A stretch of 64,000 nt of DNA. It comes from Shimia aestuarii. GTDB lineage: Bacteria > Pseudomonadota > Alphaproteobacteria > Rhodobacterales > Rhodobacteraceae. Positions 51,146-60,364 of this stretch are shown piece by piece. The stretch spans positions 1 to 64,000 of the forward strand of contig NZ_JAKVRD010000014.1 in the NCBI RefSeq assembly GCF_022814865.1, given 5' to 3'. Made by a program: the position numbers and the translations under genes. How positions within the stretch are numbered: the stretch's first letter is position 1; every line of letters starts with the position of its first letter. The notes beneath the pieces are model-generated. The model was not told the DNA's origin and searched no databases. It saw only the letters and a list, made by a program, of their open reading frames with translations.

Positions 51146-51380
51146 GATCCATTCCTAGTTCCGGATCTGACTAGGTGCCCGCTACTAATCGATCCGCTAA
51201 GAAGGGGTCGATAACAAAACTTCAAGCACTGCAAGGCTTTGCGTGGCGGGCACACCGGCCTGTGCGGAAGGCCGATTTCAATATCGGGTTTCCACCTAGG
51301 ATCGTCAAGTATTTGTCCGGTTCGGTTTTTTTGAAATCAATCCGCACCGCCCAGGCGGTGCTCCCGCGCGGATAGCGCCG

Positions 51381-51427
51381 GTCCGGCGGCGGGGCAGGGG
51401 GCTCGGCCTTCTGCCCCGCCGCCGGAC
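51381..51427. other. Perfect 17-bp inverted repeat
   Basis: GTCCGGCGGCGGGGCAG (51381-51397) and CTGCCCCGCCGCCGGAC (51411-51427) with a 13-base loop, in the gap between the zinc-ribbon and ParB-like genes. Very stable in either strand; lies about 36 bases past the ParB-like gene's own terminator, so it may be a backstop or a protein-binding site. Confidence 0.6.
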
Positions 51428-51463
51428 AATTTTGCAGGCTTCGCGTCTTGATGCTAACTCAAA

Positions 51464-51488
51464 CAAAAAAGACCCCACCGAAGCGGGG
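51464..51488 (-). terminator. Intrinsic terminator of the second ParB-like gene
   Basis: On the minus strand CCCCGC-TTCG-GTGGGG is followed by TCTTTTTTG, a textbook intrinsic terminator, 29 bases past the stop at 51517. Confidence 0.8.
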
Positions 51489-51516
51489 CCAGTTGGGTCT
51501 CCCCACGAAGGAGCCA

Positions 51517-53382
51517 TCAGGTGCAGTCGGGCACCCATTTGTCGAGTTTGGCTTTCTGTTCCAGTGTCACCCCCATGAGCTTCTGGGTTGTGGGGTCGAT
51601 CACGAGCTTTTCCATCTTCTCGGCCTTTTCTGCCTTCTTGAGCTTGGCGAAACCGGCGACACGCTCGTCACGGGCATCGCAGTCGAGAAATTTGCAAAGC
51701 AGATCGACCAGATGGCCTGCAGACACCCGCGAGAAGAAATTCTCTGCCGTGGGCGTCCAGTGCTTGCGGATATCGGCCCCGGCCTCGTCCGCGATCAGGC
51801 CGAAGAACTCAGCGCTACCAGCCCGGTAGGGCAGGGTACGCGCAATGGCTTCTGTGATCTGGGCATTGCGGGCCTTCTTGCCGGCTTCGCGGAAAGCGGT
51901 GAAGGCGTCCGACAGGTCCTCCACGCGAGTGCCTTTCTGCCAGTATTCGCTGGCATCGATCCCGTGCTGAAGACGCGGCTCGCTGGAAAATCCGTTTCCC
52001 ACGCTTGGCGCGTTGGTCGGACGGTCCAGTCGAATGCCGAAAACGCTCTCGATACTGCCCGAGACTTCCGACAACCCGAACCCCAACAGGTCCAAAACCA
52101 GTTCTGGTTTGGCCAGAAGGGCGGCCTGCACCGATGCCAGCCGGATCGCCTGCATATCCGCTAACAGCTTTTGCGAGTAGGGAGATTTCGGGGTGTCAGA
52201 CTTGGTGGTCTGCGGCGCTTGCAGAACGCCAGCCTCAATGGCCGCTTTCTTGTCCTCCGGGCGAACCAGACCGGCGGTGATCTCAAGGTTTCCGGACCTG
52301 CTGACAAGGATGATGCAGCCCGCATGGGCTTTCTGGTCCTCGGAATAGTCACCGTCGAGAGTGGCCTGCAATTCCGAGAGCCGCGCTTCACCGTCCTCGT
52401 CCAGAACCCCGCCATTGGCCAATTCCGCCAATTCGTCATATTCCTCTGCTTCCGCCTCGGTCAGATCGCCCTCGATGGGGTAGAGGCGGGCCAGCTTCAT
52501 CTGATCCAGTTCGTAGTAGTTGAGCCAGGCCTCGGGCCGGGCCTCTGCCCATGCCCAGCCTTGAGCATCAATCAGATCGGCACGGGCTTCGTCCAACTTC
52601 TCGGCGAACAGGCGATCCAAAAGGGCAGGGGAAGCGAGGAAGACCTCGTCGGAGAAGAGATCGCGTGTGACCGTGCCGCCCTCAGCCTCATAGGCTTCGA
52701 TCCCAACGTACTTGGCGCGACGGTCCGTGGCCTTGATCGCATCGGGTTGCAGCGCGTTCTTGATGGCGCTCTCGGACACCGCCTGTCCCTTCACCTGATC
52801 CAGAAGACTCAAGGTCAGCGCCTCGTCATCGGAGAGGGTGAAGGCCTTGGCGGTGCCGAGACTGATCTCACCCGCCGAAAGCGCGTCGAGCACCGGCTCG
52901 GGCAGGCCCGCCAAAGCCAGCCGCTGATAGACGCGGGCTTCGGTGACTGCGAAGGCGAGGGCGACTTCCGGCACGGTGGCCCCGCGCGATTTCATGCGAC
53001 CGAAGGCGCGGATTTCATCCGCCGGGGTCATATCCACACGGGCGGCGTTTTCGGCGCTGGCCCAATCCTCGGCCTCGGCAGCGTCAGCAGCGAGTTTGAC
53101 AGGCACGGTGGTGAAGGCGTGGTCTTTGGACCGCTCGGCAATCATCTGAATGGCGCGAAGGCGGCACCCGCCCGCGACGATCCCAACCTTTCCATTCTCG
53201 TCCATGAGGCCTGCAAGATTGTGAATGAGGCCAAAGCGCTCGATGCTGTCGGCCAGCGTCTCGATGTGAGCTTCGGAAACAGCGTTGCGTGGATTAAGAT
53301 CAGAGACGGTGAGCATCTCCAAGGGGATTTGCAGGATCACGGCGCTGGCGGCATCGGTTTGGATGGGTTGTTGTTTCGTCAT
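51517..53382 (-). CDS. Large ParB/Spo0J-family protein (621 aa), copy 2
   Basis: Same architecture as the protein at 5095-6918: ParB box (VSDLNPRNAVSEAHIETLAD, GKVGIVAGGCRLRAI), HTH (VPEVALAFAVTEARVYQRLA), a long acidic helical C-terminal part and the lysine-rich FAKLKKAEKAEKMEKLV. In the ParB box the usual GGRRLRA reads GGCRLRA here (Arg to Cys). Sequence divergence shows that the two are old paralogues, not a recent copy. ATG 53382 follows AAAGGAC. Confidence 0.85.
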   Translation of the reverse strand: MTKQQPIQTDAASAVILQIPLEMLTVSDLNPRNAVSEAHIETLADSIERFGLIHNLAGLMDENGKVGIVAGGCRLRAIQMIAERSKDHAFTTVPVKLAADAAEAEDWASAENAARVDMTPADEIRAFGRMKSRGATVPEVALAFAVTEARVYQRLALAGLPEPVLDALSAGEISLGTAKAFTLSDDEALTLSLLDQVKGQAVSESAIKNALQPDAIKATDRRAKYVGIEAYEAEGGTVTRDLFSDEVFLASPALLDRLFAEKLDEARADLIDAQGWAWAEARPEAWLNYYELDQMKLARLYPIEGDLTEAEAEEYDELAELANGGVLDEDGEARLSELQATLDGDYSEDQKAHAGCIILVSRSGNLEITAGLVRPEDKKAAIEAGVLQAPQTTKSDTPKSPYSQKLLADMQAIRLASVQAALLAKPELVLDLLGFGLSEVSGSIESVFGIRLDRPTNAPSVGNGFSSEPRLQHGIDASEYWQKGTRVEDLSDAFTAFREAGKKARNAQITEAIARTLPYRAGSAEFFGLIADEAGADIRKHWTPTAENFFSRVSAGHLVDLLCKFLDCDARDERVAGFAKLKKAEKAEKMEKLVIDPTTQKLMGVTLEQKAKLDKWVPDCT

Positions 53383-53504
53383 TGGTTTGTCCTTTCGGAT
53401 GGGTGTCAGGCCCGCTTAGAGCGCAGCCCAGGCGCTCGGCGGCTGGTTTTGTTGATGGGGTAGGGGAGGGGGCCGGGCCGCTCATGCGACCCGACCCAGA
53501 GGCG

Positions 53505-53872
53505 TCACCACCAGCAGGAATAGATCACGGTCGACCCTCGTGCGATTTCGGCCCGCGCCCAAGCGCAGAACTCCAGATCGTAGTCGCGGTATTCAGTGGC
53601 CTGCTCGTCTTGAAACTGATGCCATAGAAGAACCCGCCCTCGCAATGGGGCAGGGCGCCTCCTTTCACCGCTTGTTCCAGCGTGTCGATGTCGGCGGTTT
53701 CGAGCTTCAACTCACCGCAGTTCAGATCGGAGGCAGAAAGCCCGGTCCGCTCGGTGTAGAGACCTTCCATGAAGGTTTGCAGCTTCGAGTGCTTGCGCCA
53801 GACGAACTTGGGGCTTTCGCCCTCATCGCCGCTCTCGGGGGTTTTGACATATGCGTATTGATCGAGGCCCAT
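53505..53872 (-). pseudogene. Small conserved protein (MGLDQYAYVKTP...) with a one-base frameshift
   Basis: The first ~84 residues (MGLDQYAYVKTPESGDEGES, FVWRKHSKLQTFMEGLYTER, GALPHCEGGFFYG) match a conserved plasmid/phage family. The expected ending, HQFQDEQATEYRDYDLEFCA ... IYSCWW and stop at 53505-53507, is present in the next frame. Joining the frames needs one extra base near 53620-53623 (expected GATGGCCA, observed GATGCCA). Either a recent -1 mutation or a sequencing error. Function of the family unknown. Start ATG 53872. Confidence 0.75.
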
Positions 53873-54530
53873 GGCCTGCTCCTTTCGTGGTTAGAGCGGC
53901 GCGGTGCTCGATTTCTCCGACCGTTTGGCCTTGGCCCGCTTACCGCCAGTGGCGGAGGCCTCGACTGATCTGTCAGCCCGAAAAGCCCCCGTGCTTTTCG
54001 GCTGGGCAGAGCAGGTGAGGGCGATAGCCCGTCCTGCGGCCGGAAGGCGACCCGACACAGGGGGCCGGAGCGGTGAAATCGGGAGGGACCCGCGCATCCG
54101 CGCGGGAGGAACCGGATTTCTCCGAGGAGGCTGGCGCGGCACGCGACACCAGAGCCCCTGTTCGGGGCGCCGACCGGATGGCAGGCGGAATTCAACACTG
54201 GAAACCTGCCAGCCGGGTTAGAGCGAAGCGGAGACCCGGCTGACCATTGATTCAAGCGATCGCGGTCTCGCCCGCGATCTCACCTGAGACATGCACGAAG
54301 GATCGCCACCGAATGGCGGAGACGCGGGTCACGCGGCTCCGGGCGTAGCCAAGAGCCTGGTCAGCGCTGGAGCGCTGGCGTGCCAGTCAAAAGTATCTTC
54401 CACCAGATTCCTGCACCCTGTTTCGAGATTCCGAGCAGTCATTTTCCAAAGAGTCGGCGATTTTTCTTGATATTTCCCCAACCCACAGATATTTTGGCTC
54501 CAAATCAGATTCTCAGAGCAGAAACCAGAT
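53873..54530. other. Intergenic region with several hairpins
   Basis: No supported gene over ~658 bases. Visible structures: CGAAAAGC-CCCCGT-GCTTTTCG near 53980; outer GAAATC/GATTTC with inner CCCGCGC/GCGCGGG near 54073-54120; and GATCGCGG/CCGCGATC at 54258-54279. The second recalls, loosely, the leader motif at 3680 and 50064. The last 100 bases are AT-rich and probably hold the promoter of the IetA-like gene. Confidence 0.45.
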
Positions 54531-55739
54531 ATGGAACACTTTTCAGCGGTACAAAGCATCATTCGCGCAGGCCTTAACGGCGATGCCAAAGCAGTGGACA
54601 AGCAAGTTCGCCGCCTACAGAGCCGCCTCCGGAAGGCCGGCTCGGAGAAGGAAGTGGAAGTCCTGGAACGCCTCCTGCACGCCGCCTCTGAAACAAAAGA
54701 GCTGGCACCGAGCCGAGTAGAAGTTTCGAGATCGCTTGTCACTGGGGAAGAACTGTCTCGCGACGCTAACCCGCCGATAGATCGTGAGACCGGCGCCGCT
54801 CTTTGCGAGATTGCTTTCCCGAGTGATGAGATCGTTACACCGGTTCACGGTGCGACTGTGGGTGAAGCCGTCGAGGGTATGATCGAGGAATGGCAGAGTG
54901 CGGCCCTGTTGAGTTCGATGGATGTTGAGCCAACAAAAAGCGTTTTGATTTACGGTCCTCCGGGGTCAGGAAAAACACTGACGGCTCACTACGTCGCAAA
55001 TCGGCTCGGCTTGCCTCTGTTAACTGCACGCATCGACGGGCTCATTTCGTCGTTTCTTGGCACAACTGCTCGCAACATTGCTGGGTTGTTCTCCTTTGCG
55101 AACCGCTATCGTTGCGTGCTGTTGCTGGACGAGTTTGATGCTCTGGCCAAGCTCAGAGACGACCCTCAGGAGATCGGAGAGATCAAGCGTGTGGTGAATA
55201 CGCTCCTGCAGAACCTGGATGAGCGGCGCAGGCATGGGATTACCATTGCGATCACAAATCACGACAGGCTTCTCGACCCAGCTGTTTGGCGGCGGTTCGA
55301 AAGCCAGATCCACATCGATGCTCCGCACTCCGATGCCCGCGAGCATATGATTGCCCGCTTCCTCAAGCCCGTCCCTGCATCTCCAGCAACAATCAAGCTG
55401 TTTGCTTACTGTCTGGCGGGATTGTCGGGCGCAGATCTGGAGCGCGTCTGCACGGCTGTAAAGCGCACTCTCGCACTGAACAAAAGCCCGCAGAACGCGG
55501 CCTCAGTGTTTGACGCCCTTGTTGGAGTTTTGTCGAAGGCTCCGCATCTGGAAAACCAAGCAGCGTGGATGCTGACGGAAGATCTCGAGGCATTTGTTAG
55601 CCTTGCGGCGAATGATCATGACCTTCGGCTCAAGCAAACGGAAATCGGAGAAGCCACAGGGTTCGGTCAGTCCAAAGTGAGTGAGATCAAGCAAAAGAAG
55701 CGCCATCTCGAAGTAGCGGAGCGGTTCGTTGCCCAATAA
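54531..55739 (+). CDS. ietA: IetA-like AAA+ ATPase
   Basis: A 402-residue AAA+ protein. Walker A GPPGSGKT (142-149), Walker B VLLLDEFDAL (196-205), sensor-1 AITNHD, arginine finger VWRRFE, and a C-terminal HTH-like segment (KQTEIGEATGFGQSKVSEIK). It is followed, with an 11-base overlap, by a subtilisin-like protease. The AAA+/S8-protease pair matches IetA-IetS, first described as a plasmid-exclusion locus in Agrobacterium and later shown to give phage defence. The pairing and architecture support the call; orthology was not tested. Confidence 0.8.
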   Translation: MEHFSAVQSIIRAGLNGDAKAVDKQVRRLQSRLRKAGSEKEVEVLERLLHAASETKELAPSRVEVSRSLVTGEELSRDANPPIDRETGAALCEIAFPSDEIVTPVHGATVGEAVEGMIEEWQSAALLSSMDVEPTKSVLIYGPPGSGKTLTAHYVANRLGLPLLTARIDGLISSFLGTTARNIAGLFSFANRYRCVLLLDEFDALAKLRDDPQEIGEIKRVVNTLLQNLDERRRHGITIAITNHDRLLDPAVWRRFESQIHIDAPHSDAREHMIARFLKPVPASPATIKLFAYCLAGLSGADLERVCTAVKRTLALNKSPQNAASVFDALVGVLSKAPHLENQAAWMLTEDLEAFVSLAANDHDLRLKQTEIGEATGFGQSKVSEIKQKKRHLEVAERFVAQ

Positions 55740-58263
55740 TCCAGTCCAGATCATCCTGAACGACCAAGACTTCCATCAGGCACCCGAACCGGGGCAGCCA
55801 CCTAGGAATAAGGATTTCTTCGACGGTGCTGACGCTGCCTTCGAACGCCACAAGACCGCGCTACTGGAATCGCTGAAACAGGCCAAATTGGAGATTTCCG
55901 AACAAGAATTTGGCCCAGCGGCATATCTGAAGGTGCAAATGCGCACCGAAGCACTCGCGAAATCCTATCGCCCAGTGTCATACCTCTTTAAACCGGCGCA
56001 GTTTCCCTGCGTTGGGGCGGATGCTGTTGGCACCTTGTACTTCCGCGCGCCGGAGTTTTATCTGGACGCACTGATCAGGCGGGTGAACGAAGCCGAGATC
56101 GTCGTAGAAACCAAGTTTCGGCAATCGGATGGCGAGAGCTACAAGGCTCCATCAGCCGCGCGTGCTGAAGTCGGTGCGATCGACGCGATTGAGATCGCGC
56201 CTTCAGTGGAAAAGCGGCAATTCTCTGTGGCGGAAGCGGTTCGTCTACTTAGCGACCCGGCATCGGTTTCAGGTTATCAGATCGAGCTCTTTGAGACGCC
56301 TGAGAGACGTGAAATCACAGACGATGTGACCGGTCGTCGAGCTCTCTTGGCAAGCCTCGAACAACTCCTCCTAGGTCTGGGACAGGGGGCCCGCACGTTC
56401 ATTGCCACCGAGATCGGCCGCACGCCCGTCCTCGAGCTGCAACTAACACGCAGTGACACTCGTGCCATCGTTGACAGTGGGATCGGTCTGAGTTCAGGGG
56501 AAGCAACTCCAGCAGTAAGATCGGCAGAAGCTGACCTGAATCCTGATCGGCATGAAGCCGCTCTTAGCTCGCTGCAAGCGCACCCTCTGGTTCGTGCAAT
56601 CCGTCCTCCGATCCAGCTCACACTGGCAGATGATCCGGCTTGGACAAGTACTATGGAGGTCGAAGACCAAGGGTTGGATATCTCAATTCCTGTCCCGCAG
56701 CCCAATGCAACGTATCCCAGATTGGGCGTCATCGACTCCGGCATTTCGGATATCTTGGGCGATTGGATTGTAGATCGTTTCGACTACCTCGACCTTTCGG
56801 ATTGTGATCCTCAACACGGAACGGCCGTTGCCGGGATCGCAGCAATGGGGCAGGGCATTAATGCACCGAACCTGGCCCCCGAACCCGATGGGTGTTTGGT
56901 GTACGATGCTGCACTGTTCCCGAAGGGCAACTTCATGCGCGAGTACCCGAAGGGGTTTTCAGATTTCCTTGAAGAGCTCGAGCAAGCGGTGATCGAGGCC
57001 AAGGATGCTCATGGTATTCGGATCTTTAATCTGTCTATCAATGCAATTTCGGACGTCGAAGCGAGCCGGTACAGCATCTATGCCGCTAGATTGGATCAGA
57101 TCGCTGATACGCACGGCGTCCTGTTTATCAACTCAGTTGGCAACTTGCCCAAGTCCCAGGCGCGTGCGCCATGGCAGGCAAAACCAAGCGTCGTTAAGAC
57201 TTATTTCGCCAACCGAACCTCGCCGGATACACTGCAGAAGCCTTCGGAAAGCGTGCGCACCTTGTCAGTGGGCGCTCTGAACCCACCTGGGACGGCACAT
57301 ATTGCAGACGCGCCGACTACCTACACCCGGCGCGGCCCAGGTCTACAAGTTGGGGTGAAACCAGACGTCGCTGCATACGGTGGTGCCGGCGAGACAAATC
57401 CAGCGAAAACCACGGGAATGTCTTCGCTTTCCGTCACAGGCCACAAGACAAAAGTCGTCGGCACGAGCTTCGCTGCTCCACTGATAGCCCGAAGTGCTGC
57501 GGAATTGGATACCGCAACTGCTGGCGGACTGACGCCTGAGGCGATCAAGGCCATGATGGTGCATAGTGCACAGATGCCAGATCCGCTAACAAAACGCGGT
57601 TTGAAAGATATTGCTCGTCAGTTCGCAGGGTATGGCCGCCCCTGCGGCGCCATGGAGATGCTCGAAACCGACGATCACCAAGTCACCCTGGTTTTCCAGA
57701 GCCGCCTTACAATCGGGGAGCGAAAACCAGCAATCCTGCGCTTTCCTTTTAGTTGGCCCCAGGCCCTAGTCAGCGGAAGTAGTTGCTCCGGCAAAGTGCG
57801 CATGACCTTAGCATACGCACCGCCATTGGACCCGGCGTTCGGTGCAGAGTTCGTTCGGGTAAATCTCGAAGCGTCGCTTAAACAGCGCCTGATAGAGACC
57901 AAAAAAGACGGCGGTGTCCGCTTCGCTAATCGCGCCAAACCGAAATACCTGCCGAACGCACAAGGCCTTGCCGTACCTGAGAAGGCGTTGATCAGTCATG
58001 GATTAAAATGGTGGCCACTAAAGCAGTACGAGATGACGCTGAACGAAGTCGGAGAGACAACCGATTGGCGGTTGGAAGTTACGAGCTTGGTTCGGGCCGA
58101 AACGACCTTTCCTGCTGACGGCGTACCCTTCGCACTGGTCATGACAATCGAAGACCCAGATGGCACGCAGCCCGTGTTCAGCCAAGTTCAGCAGCAACTT
58201 CAATCCAGCCGGGCAAACGCTCAAGCCCTGCGTAGTGTGTTTAGACTGCGCCCAAGAGCATAA
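55729..58263 (+). CDS. ietS: IetS-like subtilisin-family serine protease
   Basis: An 844-residue S8 protease. Catalytic triad: Asp336 (LGVIDSGI), His363 (QHGTAVAGI), Ser580 (VGTSFAAPL), with Asn472 (NSVGN) for the oxyanion. The 330-residue N-terminal part has no signal peptide, and a beta-rich C-terminal ~220 residues follow, so it works in the cytoplasm. TTG at 55729 is the likely start (GGAG nine bases upstream) and lies inside the ietA end, giving coupling. Partner of the AAA+ protein, which probably controls or feeds the protease. Confidence 0.85.
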   Translation: MPNNPVQIILNDQDFHQAPEPGQPPRNKDFFDGADAAFERHKTALLESLKQAKLEISEQEFGPAAYLKVQMRTEALAKSYRPVSYLFKPAQFPCVGADAVGTLYFRAPEFYLDALIRRVNEAEIVVETKFRQSDGESYKAPSAARAEVGAIDAIEIAPSVEKRQFSVAEAVRLLSDPASVSGYQIELFETPERREITDDVTGRRALLASLEQLLLGLGQGARTFIATEIGRTPVLELQLTRSDTRAIVDSGIGLSSGEATPAVRSAEADLNPDRHEAALSSLQAHPLVRAIRPPIQLTLADDPAWTSTMEVEDQGLDISIPVPQPNATYPRLGVIDSGISDILGDWIVDRFDYLDLSDCDPQHGTAVAGIAAMGQGINAPNLAPEPDGCLVYDAALFPKGNFMREYPKGFSDFLEELEQAVIEAKDAHGIRIFNLSINAISDVEASRYSIYAARLDQIADTHGVLFINSVGNLPKSQARAPWQAKPSVVKTYFANRTSPDTLQKPSESVRTLSVGALNPPGTAHIADAPTTYTRRGPGLQVGVKPDVAAYGGAGETNPAKTTGMSSLSVTGHKTKVVGTSFAAPLIARSAAELDTATAGGLTPEAIKAMMVHSAQMPDPLTKRGLKDIARQFAGYGRPCGAMEMLETDDHQVTLVFQSRLTIGERKPAILRFPFSWPQALVSGSSCSGKVRMTLAYAPPLDPAFGAEFVRVNLEASLKQRLIETKKDGGVRFANRAKPKYLPNAQGLAVPEKALISHGLKWWPLKQYEMTLNEVGETTDWRLEVTSLVRAETTFPADGVPFALVMTIEDPDGTQPVFSQVQQQLQSSRANAQALRSVFRLRPRA

Positions 58264-58269
58264 CTTTTC

Positions 58270-59766
58270 ATGACAACGACCGACGGAACCCACATTTCTA
58301 TTACCATACCAAACATCTCCTCGCTCGGTGATGAGGACATGCCTGCAATCGCACCTTTTCGCGACGGCCGGTGGAGTGCTCAAACCAAACAGCTATTGGC
58401 CACGTTTAAAACGCGGAGACTGGATCTTAACCGGGGCTGGGCTTCAACCTCGACCGAATGGAGCTGCCCTTGCTGTAAGAGGCACAAACGCCAGATCGTC
58501 AGGTTGACGCCAGGAGGGGTTTTGCTCTGCCATCTGGAACTTCACCATGATCATCTGGATGATTTGGTAAAGAAGTTGTTCGAGGAGATCCTCTCCTGTT
58601 GCGATAATCCGGAGATCCGTGTGCAGATCAGTCGTGCAGAAGGGGCACTCAGACCACTTGTGGAGCGTTTTGAATCCGCCCAGATTTGCGCGGATTGCAA
58701 TCTTGCGGATGGGCGTGTGAAGCGTGAGCTTTGGGATGAAATCGCGCCGCATTTCACATTCACGCCGTCGGAAATCGCCGACTTCATCACTGTGAGCGAC
58801 AACCGCGTGCACGAAGTAGATTTCGAACGCGCCCGGGCCATTTGGGAGAAAGAGAAGGAAGGCTTAGCTGACCGCGTCGACTTTGCTAGGCGGATGGCAG
58901 CGAGAATTGCAAAAGGCCGCCACCATCGTGAGGTCGCGCCGGGTCAAAAAATGCAAGGCCAGCCGCAGGCCAGAGACATCCTGTTTCGGCTTTGCCAAGA
59001 AGAACTACCAGACATTCACAGTCTGCACCTTGGCGCTGCAATAGAGACCCGATCTGTGGCCCGCGATGGTGTGGGCGGAAACCAAAGGCCTTCTAAACGG
59101 AAGAATGTAAAGCCGCCAACAGATGCCGAATACTCGATGCTCGATGCGGAGCAGAGCGCGAATAGCAAACACTGGCGCAATGCAGGAGATACCTGGAAAT
59201 GCCAGTGCTGCGGGCGCACCAAAAGAGATATTTGCCGACGCTCTAATCGCGGGAAATGGACAGCAAGGATTCACCGTTTTGAAGGGTTCGACATTGAGGT
59301 TGACGCAGAGCAACTTTGGCGGCGTCGACTTGATGGAGCGGGGGACATCGTCATTTCCGAACCGAAATACGAGCTGATTTGCCAGGACTGCCGAGAAATT
59401 GTCGCCAAACAAAGACAGCGACGAGCGGACCTGGACGCCCGGGCACTAACACTGGAAAATCTGCGAGAGTTGGCAACTCCGGCCACGGCAAACGTTGCTC
59501 ACGACGTGAACTTCGAGAGTGTCGAAGAGTTGATCACCAACAACTCATCGCTTCTAGAAGCGATTGCCGAATTTGAAGACCACCAGCGTCGGGCCACAGA
59601 TGCTCGCATCAAACAGATCAGGCTAAGGAAAGCTGGCTGCACCGCTTCAGAGGCGCGCGACCTTATCGGCTACGAGATAGCGAAGGCGCGGGATTGGGAG
59701 CTGGAAGAGGGTGACGACCATGCGGATTGGCTGCTGGCAGAAGCAGCCCGCCTTGGCCCAAACTAG
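58270..59766 (+). CDS. Zinc-finger/HNH-like protein attached to the IetAS pair
   Basis: A 498-residue protein starting 6 bases after ietS. Residues 66-144 read CPCC (Cys66, Cys69) ... LCHLELHHDHLDD (His92, His93, Asp94, His95) ... ICADCN (Cys140, Cys143, Asn144), the layout of a Zn-type HNH nuclease. A second, degenerate unit lies near residues 308-385 (WKCQCCGRTK ... ICQDCREI), lacking the HHD. The remaining parts are helical. IetAS has been described as a two-gene system, so this third gene may be an added nuclease effector or a separate system. Confidence 0.6.
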   Translation: MTTTDGTHISITIPNISSLGDEDMPAIAPFRDGRWSAQTKQLLATFKTRRLDLNRGWASTSTEWSCPCCKRHKRQIVRLTPGGVLLCHLELHHDHLDDLVKKLFEEILSCCDNPEIRVQISRAEGALRPLVERFESAQICADCNLADGRVKRELWDEIAPHFTFTPSEIADFITVSDNRVHEVDFERARAIWEKEKEGLADRVDFARRMAARIAKGRHHREVAPGQKMQGQPQARDILFRLCQEELPDIHSLHLGAAIETRSVARDGVGGNQRPSKRKNVKPPTDAEYSMLDAEQSANSKHWRNAGDTWKCQCCGRTKRDICRRSNRGKWTARIHRFEGFDIEVDAEQLWRRRLDGAGDIVISEPKYELICQDCREIVAKQRQRRADLDARALTLENLRELATPATANVAHDVNFESVEELITNNSSLLEAIAEFEDHQRRATDARIKQIRLRKAGCTASEARDLIGYEIAKARDWELEEGDDHADWLLAEAARLGPN

Positions 59767-59783
59767 GGACACCAGGTGGTCTA

Positions 59784-60101
59784 ATGAGTAACCGGAAAAA
59801 TGAAACGACCCAAATTCTCCAACAACATCGTTCGCTGGCCATCCTACGATTCCTGAGCCGGTCTCCAGAGTATCGGTCTAACGAGGATGTGCTATTGGAC
59901 TGGCTACGCCACCTCGCATTGACATGCACGCGCGCAGAATTGCGTACACTTGCATCGTCTCTCGAAGGAGACGGGCATCTGCGATCGGAAATAGTAGAGG
60001 AACTGCATATCCTAAAGTTGGCGGAGAAAGGGCTGGAGACAGCTGAAGGCAAGACGATTTCAGAGGGAGTAAAACGACCAGAGCCTGAGTGCCCTTATTG
60101 A
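59784..60101 (+). CDS. Small winged-helix protein, phage-Mu-like type
   Basis: A 105-residue protein: SLAILRFLSRSPEYRSNEDV, LLDWLRHLALTCTRAELRTL, LKLAEKGLETAEGKT, ISEGVKRPEPE. This resembles the small winged-helix proteins of Mu-like phages (VpaChn25_0724/gp26 type; I-L-R-x-L ... G-Y-x-x-N-E ... L-T-E-x-G-x-x-x-A-x-G ... V-K-R-P). 17 bases after the HNH-like gene, same direction; likely the last gene of the ietA operon. Possibly a regulator. Confidence 0.55.
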   Translation: MSNRKNETTQILQQHRSLAILRFLSRSPEYRSNEDVLLDWLRHLALTCTRAELRTLASSLEGDGHLRSEIVEELHILKLAEKGLETAEGKTISEGVKRPEPECPY

Positions 60102-60364
60102 ATTGCAGATACAGAACCCAACCTGAAAACATGATGACATTGCCTTCGCCGTTGGGAAAGGCACGGCCTACTAAATTCATGAAAAATATGGATTTATCGA
60201 GAAACTCTCCGTAATGTCGAAACGATCCATTGTATTGCGGTTTTCCTAAGTTCCTAAAGGATACGCTCGCCACCGGCCTTCACTGGAAACGGCAAGGTTT
60301 GGATTTCCGTGTGAAACACGGCCTGATTTGTAAGAAAGACATTTAGACAAACTACGAGGCTGAC

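Noticed and set aside
52171-53463. 430-codon plus-strand frame
   Set aside because: Antisense shadow of the second ParB-like gene with no recognisable domain.
54073-54123. Third copy of the leader-RNA motif
   Set aside because: It has an outer stem and inner hairpin but the conserved loop blocks are in a different order, so it is not counted as a copy.
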